Shown here piece after piece: positions 61,201 to 64,000 of a stretch of 64,000 nt of DNA (positions within the stretch are counted from its first letter, which is position 1; the number at the start of each line of letters is the position of its first letter). Position numbers and translations under genes: made by a program. The DNA is taken from contig VZRZ01000462.1 in the NCBI GenBank assembly GCA_013398175.1, positions 6,339 through 70,338 of the forward strand. Reading direction: 5' to 3'. Origin of the DNA: Climacteris rufus. Taxonomy: Eukaryota > Chordata > Aves > Passeriformes > Climacteridae. The notes under the pieces are model-generated. The model had not been told where the DNA came from and did no database searches. It saw nothing but the letters and a program-made list of their open reading frames with translations.

Positions 61201-63273
61201 TCTGGAGAAGTATGCCTTGGGCTTTTTTTCCTCCTGTGTTAACATTTTTCTAAATGTTTCCTTGTGTATGTTGCATACTCAGCATATTATTTTATTGACA
61301 AATATTATGGAAATACACTTGTTTAGTATGTTTTTTTTAACTCTCTGATGCCTATTACTGTTATACTTATGTCTAAAATGCAGTAGCCAAACATGAAAAA
61401 ATAAAGGGTTGTACACCCTTGTCTAAATATGAAATTCAAAAACTCTTGTCAGGGCAGTTATACGTAAGTGTATGGCAAGAAATCAAGATAGAATAACCTC
61501 ATAATTATCAAAATAGGTGAACAGAACTGAGTTGTCCTAAGCAGAATTGTACATTCCCTCTTCTTCAAAAACTATGCACATTCCTTGGTGTTTATAATTA
61601 ATGATTATAATGAAAATTACAGAGGTATTTGATCTTCTCTGGTGGTAAATTGTCAGTGAAGTTTCCATGTCTCCTATCAGGATTACATATTTGAAATATG
61701 TGTGAATTTCATGGAATAGAACAGAAGATTATTATATATTTCTTAATATATGTTCCTTCAGGTTCACAGTGCTTTAATAGCTTTCAGCCTCCTTTTTAGG
61801 ATGGGAGAAATCAGTCTTACTAATGCATATATATTTTCAACAATATTTGTCATTTCTAAGCCTATCCTGGATACAAACATGAAACATCTGTTCTTCAAAA
61901 AAATACAAAATACAGCATTTTATTGTTTGTTTAACTAAGAGCCTTAATAAAGTATTGATTCCTTTTTAAAAAATATTCTTTTCCAAAATACTGAAATTAT
62001 GTTTTAAAATAGCTTGACAATTATTTGATTTCATCAGAAGTTCCCAAGTGTCTTATGTACTTCTGAAAGACCTGTTCTGTATTATATCTGTAACTTTTCT
62101 GACATTAATCTTCCATTTTTTTCCTTTCGACTTCAAAATAGTATATGCACTTAGGTTGAAGCCCAATAATGTGCTAGCACAAATTTTTTTGTTTATTTCT
62201 CTATTCGGAGTATATTGACTTTTTAAAAAAATATGCAGTAAGACTGACTTTGTGAAGGTGACTTGATAAAAGATAAAACACAATTTTCAAAATATTTGTT
62301 CCTGTTAATGTATAAACAGACCTTGGATATTCTTTTAATAATTGGTGCACTCTTTCCCCTTACTCACCCTATTTAGGTGTTGTAAGGCCTTGGATATGTC
62401 CCAGTACGTTTGGAAAAAAAAAAAGAGCATTTCAAAACCCAGGGGGTTTAAGGGTTTTAATGTCTAAGAAATTTTTTGTTTTGTTTTTGTTTGTTTTTGT
62501 CAGCACCCACTTGATTTCAGAGATTTTAGTGTTGAGAAAGCAAGCAGTTAGTATATTGGCACCTGAGTCTTCAGTGCCTCATTTTATGGTTATTGTCTCT
62601 GATTATCTTCTTTTAAGAAAATCTGACAATACCAAATTTGTTATTTCCAATACTTCCAAGCAGGAAAATGACCTAAAAAAAAAATTGCTCTGAGAAACTT
62701 CTTATATGCAGAAGGGTTGTTAAAGAATGCTCAATTAAAACTGAAAAGAAAGCAACAAACAAAAAAAAGCTTTACCATATCACCTCTAACCTGAACAATC
62801 ATTTAGACAGAAAGCAAGATCCTCAGATAAAGCAAATATTCAAATATACATGTTTGTTCAGGATTTTAATAACTGTGCTTTACAGTTATAGCTATGTGAG
62901 ACAGCATAGGATTTGTAGTTTGTTTTGTTTTTAAATGAGACTCCCTCTGATATGAGAGGTGAGTTTTGTGGGAGTTTTTGTTGGGTTGGTTTTCTAAACT
63001 GTTTTGTTTTTTTTAAAGACATCTATGACTGATCTGTGTCTGCTTAATCTACAGCAGTTTTTTTAAAAAAATTCCCCTTTTGCTCAAATTTGATGTACAA
63101 GATCTGTAGAAAAAGTTAACATCCAAACTTCATAGAAGAGACTGCTGTTACTTATTTAAGCATAATTGGTTGACTGAGTTTAATGAAAAGATAACAGTTC
63201 TACATAAAGGGAGTATAATAAATTGTTTTTATCTTTAAAGGGATGGAGAAAGAAAAAGTATGAGCACTGAAAG
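46085..63273 (+). CDS. POLK: POLK gene model, coding exons 2-10 (N-terminal half)
   Basis: DNA polymerase kappa is a Y-family translesion polymerase. It extends past bulky minor-groove adducts in nuclear DNA and takes part in repair synthesis. Segments: 46085-46222, 48688-48807, 54044-54196, 54579-54710, 56355-56508, 58536-58751, 60741-60865, 61043-61209, 63241-63273. They join with consistent phases into 412 codons plus two bases, against about 870 residues in human. In order: N-clasp (about 20-100), palm and fingers with IDMDAFYAAV (D108; steric gate Y113) and GLDEAY (D199, E200), a variable acidic linker (about 225-276), then SVVFGTSAEEVVKEIR and the helix-hairpin-helix thumb (347-363). 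The little finger, two zinc fingers and PIP motifs are beyond the window. Catalytic residues are all present. Confidence 0.97.
46223..48687 (+). other. POLK: POLK intron 2, 2.5 kb
   Basis: AT-rich, with a T run at 47032-47043 and a short stretch (48081-48131) in which GAAAGCAACA recurs three times about 20 bases apart. No exon or mobile element is recognised. The open frame 47908-48300 resembles no protein I know. Confidence 0.8.
48688..48807 (+). CDS. POLK: POLK exon 3 (residues 47-86, N-clasp)
   Basis: The exon is 120 bases, 40 codons, GSRFYENELKKDQQVNHRIE onwards, ending LLKAQLQ. Acceptor ttctttcag, donor gtacta, both phase 0. It is a helical, lysine- and glutamine-rich segment of the N-clasp that wraps the DNA and is special to kappa among Y-family enzymes. 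Same length as the human exon. Confidence 0.96.
50782..50865 (+). repeat. GTTT-rich low-complexity tract
   Basis: Another G/T-only tract with TTGG, TTTTG and TGTTG units, similar in character to 40416-40534. Confidence 0.85.
53216..53797 (+). mobile_element. Solo LTR of an avian ERVL-type endogenous retrovirus
   Basis: I recognise the 582-base element from its beginning TGTGCTGGTTTTGGCTGCGA, then GAGTTAATTTTCTTCACAGC, a body with GTGCACAAGGGTCG, GAGATGGCTGAACACCTGCC and CTTTTGCTTTCCATTATAAA, and its end GGGGCTAAACCACAGCA. Ends are TG...CA. No internal retroviral genes are adjacent on either side, so it is a solo LTR left by recombination. The 5-base flanks (GTTTT or GGTTT before, GTTGT after) are not a perfect duplication, which fits an old insertion. 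Open frames across it on either strand are accidental. It lies about 250 bases upstream of POLK exon 4. Confidence 0.85.
54044..54196 (+). CDS. POLK: POLK exon 4 (residues 87-137, first catalytic motif)
   Basis: The exon is 153 bases, 51 codons, VDKLVIELEQSRNL to AVGSMSML. It carries the first metal-binding motif HIDMDAFYAAVE: D108 corresponds to human D107, and F112-Y113 to the human F111-Y112 steric gate against ribonucleotides. Acceptor tctgttcag, donor gtaagg, phase 0 at both ends. The preceding intron contains an LTR that ends about 250 bases upstream. Confidence 0.97.
54197..54578 (+). other. POLK: POLK intron 4, 382 bases
   Basis: Short intron with donor gtaagg and an AAG acceptor. 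No feature is seen inside. Confidence 0.9.
54579..54710 (+). CDS. POLK: POLK exon 5 (residues 138-181, fingers)
   Basis: The exon is 132 bases, 44 codons, STSNYHARRFGVRAAMPGFI to KYGKVSKE. The YHARRFGVRAAMPG block is the nucleotide-contacting segment shared by DinB-type polymerases. The acceptor is AAG rather than CAG (ctctcttaag), and the donor is a perfect gtaagt. Phase 0 at both ends. Confidence 0.96.
54711..56354 (+). other. POLK: POLK intron 5, 1.6 kb
   Basis: AT-rich. Contains an uninterrupted run of 20 A at 55742-55761 and a shorter one near 55410. No mobile element body is recognisable before the A run, so it is not clearly a retrotransposon tail. The acceptor is AAG. Confidence 0.85.
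56355..56508 (+). CDS. POLK: POLK exon 6 (residues 182-232, second catalytic motif)
   Basis: The exon is 154 bases, VRGILAEYDPNFMAMGLDEAYLNITEHLE onwards, leaving one base for the next exon. D199 and E200 are the remaining metal ligands (human D198 and E199). The residue before L198 is G197, where the human enzyme has serine. Acceptor AAG (gtttataaag), donor gtaagc. After WPEDRRRFFFN the sequence leaves the conserved palm and enters a variable linker. Confidence 0.96.
56509..58535 (+). other. POLK: POLK intron 6, 2.0 kb
   Basis: Contains a GC-rich block at about 56870-57320 with a 24-bp minisatellite, standing out sharply from AT-rich surroundings. An AATAAAAGG near 57510 gives the stretch 57200-57560 a faintly LTR-like look, but I cannot place ends. 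The rest is featureless. Confidence 0.8.
56990..57203 (+). repeat. 24-bp GC-rich minisatellite
   Basis: The unit is CTGAGACAGACAGTGCCATGGGGG. CTGAGA-starting copies lie at 57011, 57035, 57059, 57083, 57107, 57131 and 57155, exactly 24 bases apart. Degraded units flank them: GACAGTGCTCTTTGGG on the left and CTGCAGGCAGTGCTGTGGGGG on the right. Copies differ by a few substitutions, clustered in the right half. Since 24 is a multiple of three, every frame is repetitive and open frames on both strands are artefacts. Confidence 0.95.
58536..58751 (+). CDS. POLK: POLK exon 7 (residues 233-304, variable linker and palm)
   Basis: The exon is 216 bases, phase 1 at both ends. The first two thirds, about DTDDVNMSVRFNEGEGSSS to DLSVEK, is an acidic, serine-rich linker that differs strongly from mammalian sequences and is probably disordered. 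The last third, SVVFGTSAEEVVKEIRFRIE to TASAG, is conserved palm. Acceptor is TAG (tctaacttag), donor gtattc. Confidence 0.95.
60322..60636 (-). mobile_element. Compact solo LTR with perfect 6-bp target duplication
   Basis: The 315-base element starts TGTCGCAC and ends GGGCAACA, with the inverted TGT...ACA ends of retroviral LTRs. GGCTAT flanks it on both sides (60316-60321 and 60637-60642), a perfect 6-bp duplication as made by class II (ERVK-like) integrases. Read on the minus strand, TATATAAAATAAA at 60429-60417 supplies overlapping TATA-like and polyadenylation signals about two thirds along. There are no adjacent internal genes. It is antisense to POLK and lies about 105 bases before exon 8. 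The family name is not certain. Confidence 0.85.
60711..60738 (+). repeat. TTTG microsatellite at the exon 8 acceptor
   Basis: Six TGTT units plus a short T run end two bases before the exon 8 AAG acceptor. The tract takes the place normally held by a polypyrimidine tract. Confidence 0.9.
60741..60865 (+). CDS. POLK: POLK exon 8 (residues 305-346)
   Basis: The exon is 125 bases. It completes G305 and reads IAPNTMLAKMCSDRNKPNGQ to DLPIRK, conserved palm leading into the thumb. The acceptor AAG is preceded not by a normal pyrimidine tract but by a TTTG tetranucleotide repeat (60711-60738). An LTR insertion lies about 105 bases upstream. Donor gtaaga, phase 0. Confidence 0.96.
60866..61042 (+). 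other. POLK: POLK intron 8, 177 bases
   Basis: Short intron, donor gtaaga, acceptor ctcttttttag. No feature inside. Confidence 0.9.
61043..61209 (+). CDS. POLK: POLK exon 9 (residues 347-401, thumb)
   Basis: The exon is 167 bases, VPGIGKVTEKMLKALGI (helix-hairpin-helix of the thumb), then CSELYQQRALLSLLFSEVSW, ending GSTHLE plus two bases. Acceptor TAG, donor gtatgc. The codons for YQQRAL contain a perfect CTCF-like motif (61114-61128). Intron 8 before it is only 177 bases. Confidence 0.96.
61114..61128 (+). promoter_or_regulatory. CTCF-like motif inside POLK exon 9
   Basis: CCAGCAGAGGGCGCT matches the degenerate CTCF core CCASYAGRKGGCRSY at all 15 positions. It lies wholly in coding sequence. 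Binding is inferred only. Confidence 0.45.
61210..63240 (+). other. POLK: POLK intron 9, 2.0 kb
   Basis: AT-rich, with GTTT-rich pieces near 62476 and 62925. No exon or mobile element is recognised. Confidence 0.85.
63241..63273 (+). CDS. POLK: POLK exon 10 (33-base small exon, residues 402-412)
   Basis: This 33-base exon completes K402 and adds DGERKSMSTE plus two bases of the next arginine codon. It matches the human segment DGERKSMSVER that links thumb and little finger. Acceptor is AAG (atctttaaag), donor gtaggt. Frame fits only with the phase 2 end of exon 9, which confirms both junctions. The next exon was not found before base 64000. Confidence 0.92.
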
Positions 63274-64000
63274 GTAGGTTTCCTTAATATTGAAAAAATT
63301 ACATTAACCATTAGAACTGCTAAATACCAAATAATGTATACTTTTATTAGTCATATAATTTCATTGTGTGTTTATATGTGTTAAAAACCCACATATACAA
63401 CAAACTCACTAAATCAGATTCAAGCTTTCGTTATTTTTTGTCCTTGGCTCCAGAATTCTATGGAGATATTTTTGTCAGTTTGTGTGTTCTCTTTTCTTAT
63501 GATACAATTCTGCTAGTGCCTTTAATGCATCAAAGTGATATTTAAGCCATAAGATAGGGTGGAAATATGTAAGGGCTTGAATTGTTTTTATCTGTTTGAG
63601 TTTAGTATCAGTGTAGTAGCCTGCAGTCACATCACATGCATTTCCTAAGTTAACTTTTTACCAGTGTAAAGTTCCTTAAGTTCTGCCAGGAGAACCTGTA
63701 AAGCACTATAATGATTATCCCTGTGTTGTCTTTTCTTAGAGAAAATGGTAAGAAAAGATGCTTGGTCCTATTGAGACTTAATAGTGAGCAGCTTAAGTCA
63801 GCCCAGTGCAATTTTGGTACCATCACAGTTGAAAAATTTATAGCTTTGGTCTTGTGCTGGTTTGTGGTCAGACAGATATTCTGGGCATCTTATTGTATCT
63901 TTCTGCATTGCTTTTCTTCTTTCTTTTTTTCCTCAAAGGGAACAGTTTTAGTCCAGAGATGTCTACAGGCTTCTGAGATCATGAAACTAGTTTATGTGGG
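63274..64000 (+). other. POLK: POLK intron 10 (partial, runs off the right edge)
   Basis: Starts with donor gtaggt. The next exon should begin by completing arginine and continue TFSEIN-like. No such segment with an acceptor is present up to the end of the window. Confidence 0.85.

Noticed and set aside
63936..63966. Possible POLK exon 11 acceptor (ctcaaag) near the right edge
   Set aside because: Joined in the required phase it runs into a stop within a few codons and does not match the expected TFSEIN-like sequence.

Overview
The window is a stretch of vertebrate nuclear genome, almost certainly from a bird. The protein-coding content is exons of two known vertebrate genes with GT-AG introns. 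The interspersed repeats are CR1 LINE 3' ends and endogenous-retrovirus LTRs of the kinds common in birds, and a 96-base run of N marks a draft-assembly gap. One LTR family is, from memory, abundant in Neoaves rather than in chicken. The human counterparts lie on 5q13, which corresponds to the avian Z chromosome, so Z linkage is a reasonable inference. There are no bacterial or viral operons, no CRISPR array and no convincing RNA gene.

Layout. (1) Bases 1-34784 belong to CERT1 (COL4A3BP, ceramide transfer protein) on the minus strand. Only its first three coding exons are present: exon 1 at 34689-34784, exon 2 at 31328-31462 and exon 3 at 10871-10987. They encode residues 1-116, the N-terminal acidic tail plus the PH domain. 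The rest of the gene lies off the left edge. The introns carry two CR1 copies, LTR material and two copies of one complex ERV-related repeat. (2) Bases about 34300-35700 are a CpG island forming a head-to-head promoter between the two genes, with no TATA box, two perfect ACTAYRnnnCCCR motifs, YY1-like sites and an E2F-like site. A sequence gap sits in its CERT1 intron 1 part. (3) Bases about 35300-64000 belong to POLK (DNA polymerase kappa) on the plus strand: a non-coding first exon, then coding exons 2-10 (46085-63273). These encode residues 1-412 plus two bases of the next codon, covering the N-clasp, palm and fingers with all three catalytic acidic residues, and the thumb. The little-finger domain, the zinc fingers and the C terminus lie off the right edge. 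POLK introns contain two CR1 tails, an ERVL-type solo LTR, a compact LTR with a perfect 6-bp target duplication, a 24-bp minisatellite and several GTTT-rich tracts.

The two genes share a promoter region but work in different processes: CERT1 moves ceramide from ER to trans-Golgi, and POLK performs translesion DNA synthesis. I found no undescribed gene system. The observations most worth a second look are the promoter motif pair, the excess of AAG splice acceptors in POLK, the LTR and TTTG repeat just before exon 8, a perfect CTCF-like motif inside coding exon 9, and two residue changes at normally conserved positions. Comparisons with human proteins are from memory, not from an alignment program.
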